Shown here one piece after another: positions 44,896-53,574 of a stretch of 64,000 nt of DNA. A program made the translations under genes and the position numbers. A model generated the notes under the pieces. It was not told the DNA's origin, did no database searches, and saw only the letters and a list, made by a program, of their open reading frames with translations. Every line of letters starts with the position of its first letter. Within the stretch, counting starts at the first letter, position 1. This DNA comes from CAYVVD01 sp964454975 (GTDB lineage Bacteria > Bacteroidota > Ignavibacteria > Kapaibacteriales > UBA2268). Location: positions 1 to 64,000 of the forward strand of contig CAYVVD010000017.1 in assembly GCA_964454975.1 (NCBI GenBank). The letters run 5' to 3'.

Positions 44896-45720
44896 TTAAT
44901 CCAACAACGTTAAAATTCTTGCTTTGCCATTATCAACAATCACTGTATGCTCAAAATGGGCTGCAGGCTTTTTGTCAGCCGTTATAACGGTCCAGCCGTC
45001 AGAAAGCGACATAACATCCTTGATACCTGCATGCACCATCGGCTCAATCGCAAGTGCGTATCCTTTTTCAAGTTTCAGGTTCGGATATTTCTTCCTGTAA
45101 AGCAACGGTGGAATAAAATTAGGCACAGGCGGCTCTTCGTGGAGCTTACTTCCGATGCCGTGCCCGACAAGTTCCCGAGTCAGGCTGAAACCGTTTTCTT
45201 CACAGTGACGCTGTATAGCGCCCGAAATATCATATAACTTATTGCCTTCGACAGCCTGCTCGATTCCGAACATCAGGGCTTCTCTTGTAACCCTTAGCAA
45301 CTTCTGCTTTTCATCGTCTATTTTGCCGACGGGAAAAGTTTTAGCATGGTCGCCGAAATAACCGCCTTTCTCACAGCCACAGTCAATCGAGACAATATCA
45401 CCTTCATTTAGCTTACTCGGCCCGGGAATCCCGTGGACAACCTGTTCATTGACAGAAATGCAAAGTGAACCGGGAAAAACGAGATGCTCGATCCTGTAGC
45501 CTTTGAATGCCGGATTCCCATCCTGGGAACGAATATAATCTTCTGCAATCCTGTCAAGCTCAATCGTCTCGACACCCGGCTTTATGTGTTTTTCAACAAG
45601 GAGCAGCGTTTCCGCTACAATCCTGCAGGATTCAGCCATCAGGCTGATCTCGTTTTCTGTTTTAATGTTGGGCAGATTTGTTTTCCTGGCCATTTCCCCT
45701 CTATTTCTTGGCCTCTTCAT
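44896..45720 (-). CDS. map: Methionine aminopeptidase, type I
   Basis: A 274-residue enzyme that removes the N-terminal methionine from new proteins. Five metal ligands can be placed: Asp in VSIDCG, Asp in GDHAKTF, His in GHGIGSKLHEEP, Glu in AIEPMV and Glu in FEHTVIV. Start chosen as ATG 45720, one base after the secY stop, because AGGCGG lies eight bases upstream inside secY; an internal ATG at 45693 (MARKTNLPNIK) is possible, and an upstream frame to 45741 would overlap secY. Confidence 0.93.
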   Translation of the reverse strand: MKRPRNRGEMARKTNLPNIKTENEISLMAESCRIVAETLLLVEKHIKPGVETIELDRIAEDYIRSQDGNPAFKGYRIEHLVFPGSLCISVNEQVVHGIPGPSKLNEGDIVSIDCGCEKGGYFGDHAKTFPVGKIDDEKQKLLRVTREALMFGIEQAVEGNKLYDISGAIQRHCEENGFSLTRELVGHGIGSKLHEEPPVPNFIPPLLYRKKYPNLKLEKGYALAIEPMVHAGIKDVMSLSDGWTVITADKKPAAHFEHTVIVDNGKARILTLLD

Positions 45721-45721
45721 T

Positions 45722-47071
45722 TTAGAAACCGCCTGCGCCAACCCTTCCTTTAATCCTGCCGCTCTTCATAAATCCGTCGTAATGGCGCATCAGCAAATGC
45801 GATTCTATCTGCTGAAGAGTATCGAGCGCCACACCAACTATGATAAGAAGGCTGGTTCCTCCAAAGAACGAAGCAAATGAATAACTTATTCCAAATATTT
45901 TAGTCACAAATGTCGGCAATACCGCTACTAAAGCAAGGAATATCGAACCCGGCAATGTGATGCGAGTTAGAACAGTATCAATATAATCCGAGGTTTGCCT
46001 GCCCGGTCTGATACCGGGTATGAAGCCACCCTGCTTTTTCATGTTCGATGCAATATCCTTCGGGTTAAAGATGATAGCAGTATAGAAATATGTAAAGAAC
46101 ACTATCATCAGGCCATAAACCAATGCGTAGAAATATGAATCAAAAGCGAATAGCATCGCAAAGTCAGTCATAAACTCGCTGTTTGGGAAGAATGAAGCAA
46201 TCGTGTTAGGGATAAACATCAGCGACTGGGCAAATATAATTGGCATTACACCGGCTGTGTTAACCCTGAGTGGAATATACTGGGTAGTACCCCCATAAAT
46301 CTTCCTGCCGACCTGCCTTTTGGCATAGTTCACCGGAATACGCCTTGCACCCTGGGTGATGAGAATAACTGCTGCAATAACACCGACGAGCATAAAAATA
46401 ACGATAAGCTCAACAACCCAGTTCCTGGTGCCAGCACTGATAAGCTGGATCTCGCCAAAAATAGCATCGGGGAGCCTGGCAATAATACCAATGAAAATTA
46501 TCAAAGAAATACCATTTCCAACCCCGCGCTCGGTAATTTGCTCTCCAAGCCACATCAGGAACACAGTCCCCGCAGTCAGGATGAAAACTGTAGTAATCGT
46601 AAATAAAACTGCTGATTCCGGAACAACCGGAATCCCGTTTGACGTCTGCATATTCAACAACTTAACGCTGATACCCCAAGATTGTAACGCTGCTACAAAT
46701 ACAGTACCAATCCTGGTGTACTGGTTGATTTTCCGCCTGCCTTCTTCGCCTTCCTTCTGCATCTTCTGAATTTCAGGAACTACAACCCCGGCAAGCTGGA
46801 AAATAATTGACGAGGTAATGTAGGGCATAATGCCAAGCGCAAAGATAGCTGCATTGGAAAAAGCACCGCCAACAAACATATCGAACAGCCCGAACAAGGT
46901 ATTGTCATCGGAACTGCCCATCGACGCCTGCAGAGCACCAACATCTACACCCGGAAGTGTAATATGCGCGCCAAGGCGGACAACCATAAGAACTATCAAA
47001 GTAAAGCCAATACGGCTTCTTAAGTCATCAATTTTAAAAATATTACTTACCGTCTGAACGAAATTAGCCAT
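45722..47071 (-). CDS. secY: Protein translocase subunit SecY
   Basis: A 449-residue channel of the Sec translocon with ten membrane helices. Signatures: GAHITLPGVD, ALGIMPYITSSIIFQL (plug and second helix), GNGISLIIFIGIIARLP and YAKRQVGRKIYGG in the cytoplasmic loops that bind SecA and ribosome, and PGIRPGRQTSDYID. It starts eight bases inside the end of rplO, so translation is coupled. Needed by the many exported proteins of this genome. Confidence 0.97.
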   Translation of the reverse strand: MANFVQTVSNIFKIDDLRSRIGFTLIVLMVVRLGAHITLPGVDVGALQASMGSSDDNTLFGLFDMFVGGAFSNAAIFALGIMPYITSSIIFQLAGVVVPEIQKMQKEGEEGRRKINQYTRIGTVFVAALQSWGISVKLLNMQTSNGIPVVPESAVLFTITTVFILTAGTVFLMWLGEQITERGVGNGISLIIFIGIIARLPDAIFGEIQLISAGTRNWVVELIVIFMLVGVIAAVILITQGARRIPVNYAKRQVGRKIYGGTTQYIPLRVNTAGVMPIIFAQSLMFIPNTIASFFPNSEFMTDFAMLFAFDSYFYALVYGLMIVFFTYFYTAIIFNPKDIASNMKKQGGFIPGIRPGRQTSDYIDTVLTRITLPGSIFLALVAVLPTFVTKIFGISYSFASFFGGTSLLIIVGVALDTLQQIESHLLMRHYDGFMKSGRIKGRVGAGGF

Positions 47072-47525
47072 TTAGAATTACCGTGCCTCCTGCTGATTCA
47101 ATCTTTTCCTTAGCAGAACCTGATATTTTGTCTGCTGAAACATTTAATGCAGACGAAATTTCGCCATTACCCAAAATTTTAAGAGGCTGGCTTTTCTTAT
47201 TGATAATGCCAAGGCTGTAGAGTATATCAAAATCTACTTTGTCGCCTTCGAGCTTATTATTATCAACAAGTTCCTGCAAAGTGCCAACGTTAACAATCTG
47301 GAATTCAATTCTGAAACGGTTAAAGAAACCGTACTTAGGCACACGCCTGTTCAGAGGCATCTGGCCGCCTTCAAATGCAGCCCTTATCGAAGCGCCCCTG
47401 CGAGACTTCTGACCTTTGTGGCCTTTTGTAGTAGTTCCGCCATAACCGGAGCCCTGCCCGCGGCCAATTTTCTTCCTGCCTTTTTTGGCGCCTTCTGCGT
47501 AACGTATATTACCGATGTGTTTCAT
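47064..47525 (-). CDS. rplO: 50S ribosomal protein L15
   Basis: A 153-residue L15 with the basic glycine-rich N-terminus KKGRKKIGRGQGSGYGGTTT and GHKGQKSRRGASIRAAFEGG, followed by PLNRRVPKYGF. It binds 23S rRNA late in assembly. Overlaps secY by eight bases. Confidence 0.96.
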   Translation of the reverse strand: MKHIGNIRYAEGAKKGRKKIGRGQGSGYGGTTTKGHKGQKSRRGASIRAAFEGGQMPLNRRVPKYGFFNRFRIEFQIVNVGTLQELVDNNKLEGDKVDFDILYSLGIINKKSQPLKILGNGEISSALNVSADKISGSAKEKIESAGGTVILNG

Positions 47526-47539
47526 GGTATTGACTAATT

Positions 47540-47725
47540 TTATTCTGAAATTTCTTCTACTTTAACAAGATGCTTCACAACGTTTATCATACCGCGTGTC
47601 TGGACATTGTCCGGCAGTACATTTGTATTATTGGGCCTGCCGAGCCCAAGAGCCTCAATTGTCAGCTTTTGCTTCTGCTGCCTTTTAATGACGCTTCTAA
47701 TCTGTGTTATTTTCAACTGTGCCAT
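47540..47725 (-). CDS. rpmD: 50S ribosomal protein L30
   Basis: A 61-residue L30 (AQLKITQIRSVIKRQQKQKL, EALGLGRPNNTNVLPDN). Start is the ATG at 47725 with GGAAG seven bases upstream; a TTG six bases earlier is less likely. Sits between rpsE and rplO as usual. Confidence 0.95.
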   Translation of the reverse strand: MAQLKITQIRSVIKRQQKQKLTIEALGLGRPNNTNVLPDNVQTRGMINVVKHLVKVEEISE

Positions 47726-47744
47726 TTTCAATCTTCCGGATTAC

Positions 47745-48248
47745 TTAACCGAATATTACTTGTTCAACAGGAATCCCCCTTCGGGCAGCAACAGACTGGG
47801 CATCTTCGAGCTCCATCAGGCCTGTCATTGCAGCTTTTACAGTATTGTGCGGGTTTGAAGAACCAAGGCTCTTCGTAAGCACATCCTGCACTCCGGCCAG
47901 CTCAAGGATAGCACGGACACCACCTGATGCAATAACACCTGTACCTTCGGTAGCCGGTTTAATTAGTACTTTGGCTGCACCATATACACCCAGCACTTCA
48001 TGCGGGATTGTTGTGCCCTGCAACCTTACCTTTATAATATTCTTCTTAGCTGAGTCAGTTGCTTTTGTCACGGCATCAACCACTTCACCGGCTTTTCCGA
48101 GCCCAAAACCAACGTGCCCTTCTCCGTCGCCTACAACAACAATTGCGGAGAAATTAAACCTGCGTCCGCCTTTAACAACCTTTGCTGTCCTGCCGACATA
48201 AACAAGCTTATCATTTAATTCAAGTTCCGATGCTTTAATCTTGCTCAA
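47745..48248 (-). CDS. rpsE: 30S ribosomal protein S5
   Basis: A 167-residue S5, important for decoding accuracy. Signatures: GRTAKVVKGGRRFNFSAIVV, GDGEGHVGFGLGKAGEV, and the C-terminal domain TGVIASGGVRAILELAGV. The start is TTG at 48248 with GAGG seven bases upstream; there is no in-frame ATG near. Confidence 0.96.
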   Translation of the reverse strand: MSKIKASELELNDKLVYVGRTAKVVKGGRRFNFSAIVVVGDGEGHVGFGLGKAGEVVDAVTKATDSAKKNIIKVRLQGTTIPHEVLGVYGAAKVLIKPATEGTGVIASGGVRAILELAGVQDVLTKSLGSSNPHNTVKAAMTGLMELEDAQSVAARRGIPVEQVIFG

Positions 48249-48277
48249 AGTATTCCCTCTGCCATTTTCCTGGTATA

Positions 48278-48649
48278 TTAAAACTTTAATCCTGCTTTGC
48301 GTGCAGAATCTGCAAGCGCTTTAACGCGTCCGTGGTACAAAAAGCCGTTCCTGTCGAACGTAACTGTTTCAATTTTTGCATCGAGCGCCCTTTTTGCGAG
48401 GGCTAGCCCGATAAGTTTAGCCTGGGCAATCTTCGGCATTTCGGCTTTTAACTCAGTTTTGATTTCTTTGTCAACAGTCGAAGCCGAAACGAGAGTCTTG
48501 CCGTTTACATCGTCAATAATCTGGGCATAAATGTGCTTAAGGCTTCTTGTAATGCTTAGCCTTGGCCTGTTTTCGCTGCCCTTGACAATATTACGGACAT
48601 GCTTTTTCCTGCGTTTTCTTCTTTCTTTTTTTAATTCGAGAATTTTCAT
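48278..48649 (-). CDS. rplR: 50S ribosomal protein L18
   Basis: A 123-residue L18 which with L5 and 5S rRNA forms the central protuberance. Basic N-terminus KKERRKRRKKHVRNIVKG, then RPRLSITRSLKHIYAQIIDD and RNGFLYHGRVKALADSAR. In standard order between rplF and rpsE. Confidence 0.96.
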   Translation of the reverse strand: MKILELKKERRKRRKKHVRNIVKGSENRPRLSITRSLKHIYAQIIDDVNGKTLVSASTVDKEIKTELKAEMPKIAQAKLIGLALAKRALDAKIETVTFDRNGFLYHGRVKALADSARKAGLKF

Positions 48650-48689
48650 CTTATTCTCAACAACTGATTAATTCATAAGTTTCAAAAAA

Positions 48690-49229
48690 TTATTTAGCAG
48701 CTGTCTTGCCTGCTTTCCTGCGAATATATTCGCCTTCGTAACGGATACCCTTGCCCTTGTATGGTTCCGGCTTGCGGAGAGCCCTTATTTTCGAGGCTAC
48801 TTCTCCGACAAGCTGCTTGTCAATACCGTTAATGGTTACCTGCACCTGGTTAACAACCTGGAACTGGATACCATCAGGTGGAATTACAAGAATTGGGTGC
48901 GAATACCCCAGGGAAAGTAGAAGCCTTGTACCCTTCATTTCAGCTTTGAATCCTACGCCTTCTATACGAAGGACCTTGCTGAAACCATTTGACACGCCTT
49001 CCACAGCATTGAATGACAAAGCCCTTGTAAGGCCATGTTTTGCTCTAATCTTTGGCATGTCGTTAGTTCTTGAAAAAACAATATTCTTGTCTTCAACTTT
49101 TGCTTCGATACCTTCCGGCAGGCTAACGGACAATTCGCCTTTGGGTCCTTTTGCATTCAAAGCACCATCGGCTATGTTGACCTGCACTTTATCAGGTATT
49201 TCTATTGCACTATTTCCTATTCGAGACAC
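48690..49229 (-). CDS. rplF: 50S ribosomal protein L6
   Basis: A 179-residue L6 of two similar domains. SRIGNSAIEIPDKVQVNI opens it, GVGFKAEMKGTRLLLSLGYSH starts the second domain, and KPEPYKGKGIRYEGEYIRRK closes it near the sarcin-ricin loop. The start is GTG at 49229. Confidence 0.97.
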   Translation of the reverse strand: MSRIGNSAIEIPDKVQVNIADGALNAKGPKGELSVSLPEGIEAKVEDKNIVFSRTNDMPKIRAKHGLTRALSFNAVEGVSNGFSKVLRIEGVGFKAEMKGTRLLLSLGYSHPILVIPPDGIQFQVVNQVQVTINGIDKQLVGEVASKIRALRKPEPYKGKGIRYEGEYIRRKAGKTAAK

Positions 49230-49247
49230 TGTCCTGCTCCCGGATTA

Positions 49248-49643
49248 TTACCATACTGAACACAAAACTTCACCACCCACTTTCATTGAGCGGGCAGTCT
49301 TATCGGACATAACCCCTTTCGAGGTTGATATAATTGCAATGCCAAGGCCGTTCTTGACTCTCGGCAAATTGTCAACTGAGGCATAAACCCGGCGTCCGGG
49401 TTTGCTGACTCGGCTCAGCTTCTTGATTGCTGGTTTCCTCTTGAAATACCTGATTGTTACCTTCAGTTTGTTCTGAATACGGTCAGGCAATACCTCGTAA
49501 TCTTCGATAAACCCCTGCTCTTTAAGGATAGCAGCAATTGCTTCTTTAAGCTTGGAGCTGGGAATATCAACTGTTTTGTGCCCCGCAGCGCCTGCGTTGC
49601 GAATACGAGTAAGAAAGTCTGATATTGAATCTGTTACCGGCAT
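49248..49643 (-). CDS. rpsH: 30S ribosomal protein S8
   Basis: A 131-residue S8 (DSISDFLTRIRNAGAAGHK, SRVSKPGRRVYASVDNLP, NGLGIAIISTSKGVMSD). It binds the 16S central domain and in other bacteria also represses the spc operon by binding its mRNA. ATG start. Confidence 0.97.
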   Translation of the reverse strand: MPVTDSISDFLTRIRNAGAAGHKTVDIPSSKLKEAIAAILKEQGFIEDYEVLPDRIQNKLKVTIRYFKRKPAIKKLSRVSKPGRRVYASVDNLPRVKNGLGIAIISTSKGVMSDKTARSMKVGGEVLCSVW

Positions 49644-49665
49644 ATTTTTCTACCAAAAAAATTTA

Positions 49666-49935
49666 TCACCAACTAGCCTTGCGAATACCCGGGATTTTAC
49701 CCTCGAGAGCCAACTGACGGAAAACATTACGGCATAAGCCAAATTTTTTATAAACGCCTCTTCCGCGGCCTGTTTCATTGCAGCGGTTGCGGACACGTGT
49801 CGGAGAGCTGTTGCGGGGAAGTTTCTGCAGAGCTTCCCACTCGCCGTTAGCTTTTAGCTCTTCTCTTTTTGCCTGGTATTTTTCAACCAGTTTTTTGCGT
49901 TTCTCGTTTCTTGCTATTACGCTTTTCTTAGACAT
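49666..49935 (-). CDS. rpsN: 30S ribosomal protein S14, zinc-free type
   Basis: An 89-residue S14. The length and the sequence (KKSVIARNEKRKKLVEKY, NRCNETGRGRGVYKKFGLCR) identify the long C-minus form without the CxxC pairs of the short zinc form. It lies between rplE and rpsH as usual. Confidence 0.96.
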   Translation of the reverse strand: MSKKSVIARNEKRKKLVEKYQAKREELKANGEWEALQKLPRNSSPTRVRNRCNETGRGRGVYKKFGLCRNVFRQLALEGKIPGIRKASW

Positions 49936-49944
49936 AGTAATACC

Positions 49945-50589
49945 CTAATCCTTCTTCTTGAATGGGAACCCAAATTCAGTCAGCAATGCGTGGGACTCTT
50001 CGTCCGAGGCGGATCTCATAACAAATGTTACGTCCAGCCCGGTAATGCGCCCAACTTTGTCAACATCTATTTCGGGGAAAATAATCTGCTCTTTAACACC
50101 AATGGTATAATTTCCACGGCCGTCGAAGCTCTTATCTGAAAATCCCCTGAAGTCCCTGATGCGTGGCGCTGCAATATTGATAAATCTGTCAAGGAACTCG
50201 TACATTCTTGCGCGCCTTAGCGTTACAGTACATCCTATCGGCATACCCTGGCGGAGTTTGAAGTTCGAAATAGCCTTTTTTGCTTTTTTTACAACAGGTC
50301 TCTGCCCGGTGATTAATTCAAGCTCATTGATGGCATTTTCGAGAAGCTTCAGGTCTTGTGTAGCTTCACCAACACCCATGTTAAGACATATTTTATCGAT
50401 TTTGGGCACCTGCATAATTGAGCTGAAATTGAATTTTTTCATCAATGCAGGAACAACCTTTTCATCGTAAAAAGCCTTTAGCCTGGGCGATGGCGGAGTA
50501 GCTTTTTTTACATCCTCCAGTCTTTTGCCAACCGGTTTGAAATCTCCTTTTTTGGAGCCAAATGCTTTTGTTTGTGTGTTCTTTGCCAT
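49945..50589 (-). CDS. rplE: 50S ribosomal protein L5 with N-terminal extension
   Basis: A 214-residue L5, about 35 residues longer than usual. The normal protein begins at about residue 35 (PRLKAFYDEKVVPALMKKF); before it is a basic stretch rich in Lys, Gly and Ser (AFGSKKGDFKPVGKRLED). Core signatures: VGEATQDLKLLENAINEL, SNFKLRQGMPIGCTVTLR, IGVKEQIIFPEI. Binds 5S rRNA. The ATG at 50589 is the only good start; an internal start giving the normal length was not found. Confidence 0.94.
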   Translation of the reverse strand: MAKNTQTKAFGSKKGDFKPVGKRLEDVKKATPPSPRLKAFYDEKVVPALMKKFNFSSIMQVPKIDKICLNMGVGEATQDLKLLENAINELELITGQRPVVKKAKKAISNFKLRQGMPIGCTVTLRRARMYEFLDRFINIAAPRIRDFRGFSDKSFDGRGNYTIGVKEQIIFPEIDVDKVGRITGLDVTFVMRSASDEESHALLTEFGFPFKKKD

Positions 50590-50626
50590 AACTATCTAAT
50601 TCAGTAATTATATCCCATCCTGTGAA

Positions 50627-50947
50627 TTATAAATCTCCATCGTTACTTTTAGCGTATCTAACCGGAACCGTACGGCCTTCTTTCTCCTCATGCCTGATAC
50701 CAATTCTTGTTGGCTCCTTGTCTGAGTCGAGAATCATAACATTCGAGTAATGAATCGGCTGTTCAGCGTGTAAAATGCCGCCCTTCTGATTGTTCTGGTT
50801 AGGCCTGGTATGCTTGGAGCGGATGTTAACGCCTTCTACGAGAACACGCAGAGTTTTTGGGTAAACTTCCAGCACACGGCCTGTTTCGCCCCTGTCGTTA
50901 CCGGCAATCACCTGTACAATATCGCCTTTTTTAATTTTTACTTTCAT
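50627..50947 (-). CDS. rplX: 50S ribosomal protein L24
   Basis: A 106-residue L24, an early assembly protein with a KOW motif (KKGDIVQVIAGNDRGETGRV) and RPNQNNQKGGILHAEQPIHY. Two ATGs abut at 50950 and 50947 behind AAAGGTGG; the second gives the standard MKVKIKKGD start. A longer frame reaching 50986 would overlap rplN and lacks support. Confidence 0.93.
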   Translation of the reverse strand: MKVKIKKGDIVQVIAGNDRGETGRVLEVYPKTLRVLVEGVNIRSKHTRPNQNNQKGGILHAEQPIHYSNVMILDSDKEPTRIGIRHEEKEGRTVPVRYAKSNDGDL

Positions 50948-50957
50948 CATGCCACCT

Positions 50958-51326
50958 TTATAACACTTCGGGTGCGAGTGAAACAATTTTCATATAATTT
51001 TTGTCCCTGAGTTCCCTTGCGACCGGACCGAAAATACGTGTGCCGCGGGGTTCACCTTTCTGGTTGAGGATAACTGCAGCATTTTCATCAAACCTGATAA
51101 ATGAGCCGTCTCTCCTGCGAATCTCTTTTCTTGTCCTTACGACAACTGCACGGCAAACCTCTCCTTTTTTAACATTGGAGTTTGGCAAGGCGGCTTTAAC
51201 GGAAACCACAATCAAGTCGCCAACTTTGGCGTATTTCTTACCGTGGCCTCCCAGAACCCTTATGCACCTTACTTTACGGGCGCCGGAGTTATCTGCTACA
51301 ACTAAATTTGTTTCTTCTTGTACCAT
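50958..51326 (-). CDS. rplN: 50S ribosomal protein L14
   Basis: A 122-residue L14 (VADNSGARKVRCIRVLGGHG, VVRTRKEIRRRDGSFIRFD, NQKGEPRGTRIFGPVAREL). It sits at the intersubunit face and binds L19. Standard position between rpsQ and rplX. Confidence 0.97.
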   Translation of the reverse strand: MVQEETNLVVADNSGARKVRCIRVLGGHGKKYAKVGDLIVVSVKAALPNSNVKKGEVCRAVVVRTRKEIRRRDGSFIRFDENAAVILNQKGEPRGTRIFGPVARELRDKNYMKIVSLAPEVL

Positions 51327-51338
51327 TGTTGCACCTGA

Positions 51339-51836
51339 TTATTTAGCCCTTTCGACAACATCGAGCAGAACCCAGCGTTTGTTTTTGCTTATGGGCCTGT
51401 GCTCTTCAATTCTTACTGTATCGCCCTCTTTGCATGTATTATGCTCGTCGTGGGCCATAAATTTCTTCGATTGCTTGTAGTATTTCTTGTAAATAGGATG
51501 AGCAACCTGCCTTACAACCTGAACGAGTATAGTTTTTTCAGGCTTGTTGGAGACAACCTTGCCCGTCAGAATTTTCTTTCGCGATTTTACTTCTTTCACT
51601 TCGCCATTTGCACCACTAATAACATCAGCTTCAGGAGTAGCAGTTTCTTCAACCGGATATTCGGCAACTTCGATTGCCTCTGCGCTCTCCTCTGCCGCTA
51701 CTTCATTAACATCGCTATTGGCAACAGAAGCTTCTTCGGAAACTACTACCGGAGCCTCGTTAGCTTCGATTTCGTTTTCGGCAGGATTTACTTCCTGATT
51801 TTCATTTTTATTCTTTTCTTCCATTTCCTTATCCAT
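51339..51836 (-). CDS. rpsQ: 30S ribosomal protein S17 with acidic N-terminal extension
   Basis: The normal S17 core occupies about residues 85-165 (KSRKKILTGKVVSNKPEKTI, KYYKQSKKFMAHDE, EEHRPISKNKRWVLLDV). It is preceded by 84 residues dominated by Glu, Ala, Val and Asn, with no basic patch. Usual S17 is about 85 residues in total. The extension begins at the ATG 51836 that overlaps rpmC by eight bases, which is the expected gene junction, so the extension is part of the gene. Confidence 0.92.
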   Translation of the reverse strand: MDKEMEEKNKNENQEVNPAENEIEANEAPVVVSEEASVANSDVNEVAAEESAEAIEVAEYPVEETATPEADVISGANGEVKEVKSRKKILTGKVVSNKPEKTILVQVVRQVAHPIYKKYYKQSKKFMAHDEHNTCKEGDTVRIEEHRPISKNKRWVLLDVVERAK

Positions 51837-52041
51837 TTACTTGTGAGCGCTTACGTTCAAGAATAATAGTATTAATCCTTGCGATGTCCTTGCGAATGAC
51901 ATTCAGGTACGTTGTATCCTGCAGCTGTTTAAGAGCATGCTGGAAATTTTGCTTTGCGAGAGTCTCCTTGGACTCATCCAGGAGCATTTCGAGTTCCTGG
52001 TCTGTCAATTCCCTCAAATCATGAGCTTTTCTAGGCTTCAT
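51829..52041 (-). CDS. rpmC: 50S ribosomal protein L29
   Basis: A 70-residue L29 of two long helices (KAHDLRELTDQELEMLLDES, then NVIRKDIARINTIILERK). It lies at the tunnel exit and helps dock SRP and trigger factor. Overlaps rplP by 11 bases and rpsQ by eight. Confidence 0.96.
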   Translation of the reverse strand: MKPRKAHDLRELTDQELEMLLDESKETLAKQNFQHALKQLQDTTYLNVIRKDIARINTIILERKRSQVNG

Positions 52042-52459
52042 TGTAAGTCAGGTCAATACGTGTAACAAACTTTGTTTTAATTGGAAGCTTATGCGAGGCA
52101 AGCCTCATAGCTTCCTGAGCTCTTTCCTTTGAAACGCCGCTAACTTCGAACATAATCCTGCCCGGTTTAACCACAGCAACCCACCCTTCGGGGTTACCTT
52201 TACCGCTACCCATACGGGTTTCTGCAGGTTTCTTCGTGTATGGCTTATCCGGGAATATCCTTATCCAGACCTTACCATCCCTTTTCAAATAGCGGTTAAT
52301 CGCGATACGTGCAGATTCGATTTGCCTGTTGGTAATCCAATGTGGTTCCAGCGCTTTCAGGCCATACTCGCCGAAATTTACCCGGGAACCTCTATAGGCA
52401 TACCCTGTCATCCTGCCACGGTGCGTTTTGCGTCTTTTTACTCTTTTAGGACTTAACAT
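52031..52459 (-). CDS. rplP: 50S ribosomal protein L16
   Basis: A 142-residue L16 (SPKRVKRRKTHRGRMTGYAY, TNRQIESARIAINRYLKRDG, ETRMGSGKGNPEGWVAVVKPG). It organises the A-site tRNA region. Start ATG at 52459. Confidence 0.97.
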   Translation of the reverse strand: MLSPKRVKRRKTHRGRMTGYAYRGSRVNFGEYGLKALEPHWITNRQIESARIAINRYLKRDGKVWIRIFPDKPYTKKPAETRMGSGKGNPEGWVAVVKPGRIMFEVSGVSKERAQEAMRLASHKLPIKTKFVTRIDLTYNEA

Positions 52460-52477
52460 TTTCTAAACCGTCAATAA

Positions 52478-53113
52478 TTAACTTTGCTTTCCAATAATTT
52501 CGCCTTTGCAAATCCATACCTTTACACCAATAGTGCCGTAGATAGTTAGCGCTGTAGCAGTGCCATAGTCAATATCAGCCCTGAGTGTATGGAGAGGGAT
52601 TCTTCCTTCCTTATACTGTTCAGTACGCGCCATTTCAGCCCCACCGAGTCTGCCCGCACACATAACTCTGATTCCTACGGCTCCCATCCTCATTGCGGCG
52701 GAAACTGCCTGCTTCATTGCTCGGCGGAATGAAATCCTGCCTTCGAGCTGCTGGGCTATGTTTTCGCCAATGAGCAATGCATCGAGTTCCGGCCTTTTTA
52801 CTTCACTGATAAGGATTTTAACTTCCTTATTGGTTAATTTTTTCAACTCTTCCTCAAGCTGGGTAATGTCCTTACCCGAGCGGCCGATAATCACACCCGG
52901 CCTCGAAGTATTAATTGTAATCCTGAGCTGTTTGGCAGTCCTTTCGACAATAATCCTGGAGATACCTGCTTTTTTCTTCCTGTTTCGGATGTACTTCCTT
53001 ACCCTAAGATCCTCAGAAAGTTTTTCGGGTAGTCTTTTCTCATCGAACCAGTTTGCATCCCAGTTTCTGTTGATTCCAAGCCTAAAGCCGATAGGATTTG
53101 TCTTTTGTCCCAA
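52478..53113 (-). CDS. rpsC: 30S ribosomal protein S3
   Basis: A 211-residue S3 at the mRNA entry site. GQKTNPIGFRLGINRNWDAN at the start, the KH motif GVIIGRSGKDI and the C-terminal domain with GRLGGAEMARTE and TLRADIDYGTATA. The start is a TTG at 53113 with AGGAG six bases upstream; an in-frame stop lies just beyond, so no ATG is possible. Confidence 0.96.
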   Translation of the reverse strand: MGQKTNPIGFRLGINRNWDANWFDEKRLPEKLSEDLRVRKYIRNRKKKAGISRIIVERTAKQLRITINTSRPGVIIGRSGKDITQLEEELKKLTNKEVKILISEVKRPELDALLIGENIAQQLEGRISFRRAMKQAVSAAMRMGAVGIRVMCAGRLGGAEMARTEQYKEGRIPLHTLRADIDYGTATALTIYGTIGVKVWICKGEIIGKQS

Positions 53114-53116
53114 AGT

Positions 53117-53563
53117 TTACTCCTCGTTATCTACTTTTTTGTTTTCAGTAATTTCTTCTGCTTCGGCAATTTCTGCTACCTCTTCGACTTCTTCCCCGGC
53201 AAGGATATCTTCGTCGTAGCGGTCGGTAGCTACAATTATGGTAAGGTGGTTAGACCTTTTCCTTACTCTGTAAGCCCTGCCCATAGGAGCGGGGCGAATT
53301 CTTTTCATCGTAGGGCCTTCGTTCACAAAGCAAGTTTTAACAACAATTTCCTCATCATTTACTGAGCCGTAATCCCTGAGCTTAATGTTCAGGTTGCTGA
53401 TAGCTGAACGGAGCACCATTTCAGCCATGCGGGCTGCTTTTTTAGGTGCAAACCTGAGAATGCTCAGCGCTTCGTGAGCCTGTTTTCCTCTAATAAGGTC
53501 AACAACAAGCCTCATTTTACGCGGCGAGGACCTGATGTATTTTTTTAACGCTCTGGCTTCCAT
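53117..53563 (-). CDS. rplV: 50S ribosomal protein L22 with acidic tail
   Basis: A 148-residue L22. Residues 1-115 are normal (YIRSSPRKMRLVVDLIRGK, RPAPMGRAYRVRKRSNHLTI) with the loop that lines the exit tunnel. The last 33 or so residues (DEDILAGEEVEEVAEIAEAE and on) are strongly acidic and go beyond the usual C-terminus. It ends three bases before the rpsC start. Confidence 0.95.
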   Translation of the reverse strand: MEARALKKYIRSSPRKMRLVVDLIRGKQAHEALSILRFAPKKAARMAEMVLRSAISNLNIKLRDYGSVNDEEIVVKTCFVNEGPTMKRIRPAPMGRAYRVRKRSNHLTIIVATDRYDEDILAGEEVEEVAEIAEAEEITENKKVDNEE

Positions 53564-53574
53564 AGTTTCATTCC

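Noticed and set aside
45693..45741. Upstream extension of map to 45741 overlapping secY
   Set aside because: The extra residues are the out-of-frame end of secY; an ATG one base after the secY stop with AGGCGG upstream is better.
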